Below are positions 12,959-13,089 of a DNA stretch of 13,089 nt, piece by piece. The notes below the pieces were generated by a model. That model was not told where the DNA came from. It searched no databases and was given only the letters and a program-made list of their open reading frames with translations. Source of the stretch: JAYFRC01 sp034926415 (GTDB taxonomy: Bacteria; Bacillota; Clostridia; Oscillospirales; Oscillospiraceae); the NCBI GenBank assembly GCA_034926415.1, contig JAYFRC010000105.1, positions 1 through 13,089 of the forward strand, in the 5' to 3' direction. The position numbers and the translations under genes were made by a program. Position 1 is the stretch's first letter, and every line of letters begins with the position of its first letter.

Positions 12959-13003
12959 TTAACACATAAATAAAATTTTCTATATACAGGAGGCAGAAAT
13001 AAT

Positions 13004-13089
13004 ATGTCTAAAGTAATAGGTATCGATCTTGGTACTACAAATTCCTGCGTCGCCGTCATGGAAGGCGGCGAGGCTGTCGTTATTCCCAA
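13004..13089 (+). CDS. dnaK: Chaperone DnaK (Hsp70), N-terminal start only
   Basis: The first 28 codons of dnaK, cut by the window end. The visible protein begins MSKVIGIDLGTTNSCVAVME, which is the conserved Hsp70 N-terminus including the ATP phosphate-binding loop GIDLGTTNS (6-14). DnaK is the ATP-driven cytoplasmic chaperone served by GrpE and DnaJ. The ATG at 13004 has AGGAGG at 12988-12993. It follows grpE by 245 bases, longer than usual inside an operon, with a hairpin and a possible promoter in the gap. The identity is certain despite the short length. Confidence 0.97.
   Translation, partial: MSKVIGIDLGTTNSCVAVMEGGEAVVIP

Noticed and set aside
1..13089. CRISPR array, insertion sequence, prophage or integron
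   Set aside because: No regularly spaced repeats, transposase, integrase or phage structural genes were seen; all long frames with recognisable families are metabolic or housekeeping genes.

Overview
The window looks like chromosomal DNA of a moderately GC-rich Gram-positive-type anaerobe, most likely a clostridial member of the Bacillota. The reasons are a hrcA-grpE-dnaK heat-shock operon headed by a perfect CIRCE operator, strong AGGAGG-type ribosome binding sites, sigma-A-like promoters, U-tailed intrinsic terminators, a YmdB phosphodiesterase, and frequent use of the isoleucine codon AUA. Synergistota cannot be excluded by reading alone. I see no phage genes, transposase, CRISPR array, tRNA or rRNA. 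The window is mostly core metabolism and housekeeping. The less ordinary parts are the first operon and several structured intergenic regions.

Layout. (1) 210-3278, plus strand: a CitMHS-type citrate/metal-citrate transporter, an AtuA-family (DUF1446) protein, and a separate small protein matching the AtuA C-terminal ferredoxin-like domain. They look like one uptake-and-catabolism operon for an unknown carboxylic acid, and a strong bidirectional terminator (3306-3345) follows. (2) 3374-5255, minus strand: a YmdB-type metallophosphoesterase followed 16 bp later by an SbcD/YhaO-like DNA repair nuclease, converging on the first operon. (3) 5469-5873, minus strand: a single small coiled-coil plus zinc-ribbon protein with its own promoter and terminator. 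(4) 5984-7486, minus strand: glycerol kinase. It is divergent from (5) 7707-9263, plus strand: an alpha/beta hydrolase of the monoacylglycerol lipase type, then a family 4 uracil-DNA glycosylase. The glpK/hydrolase gap holds a perfect 15-bp inverted repeat carrying mirror-image extended -10 promoters and a strongly structured glpK leader. (6) 9414-10853, plus strand: archaeal/eukaryotic-type prolyl-tRNA synthetase with a near-consensus promoter embedded in an imperfect palindrome and a strong terminator. (7) 11101 to the window end, plus strand: hrcA, grpE and the first 28 codons of dnaK.

How the genes fit together. HrcA is the repressor that binds the CIRCE site in front of its own gene, and GrpE is the nucleotide-exchange factor for DnaK, so region 7 is an autoregulated chaperone operon. 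The divergent lipase and glycerol kinase make a plausible pair: monoacylglycerol hydrolysis releases glycerol, which GlpK converts to glycerol 3-phosphate. In region 1, the transporter presumably supplies the substrate of the AtuA-type enzyme. No gap between genes exceeds 300 bases; the longer ones (1-209, 7487-7706, 10854-11100, 12759-13003) are described as features.
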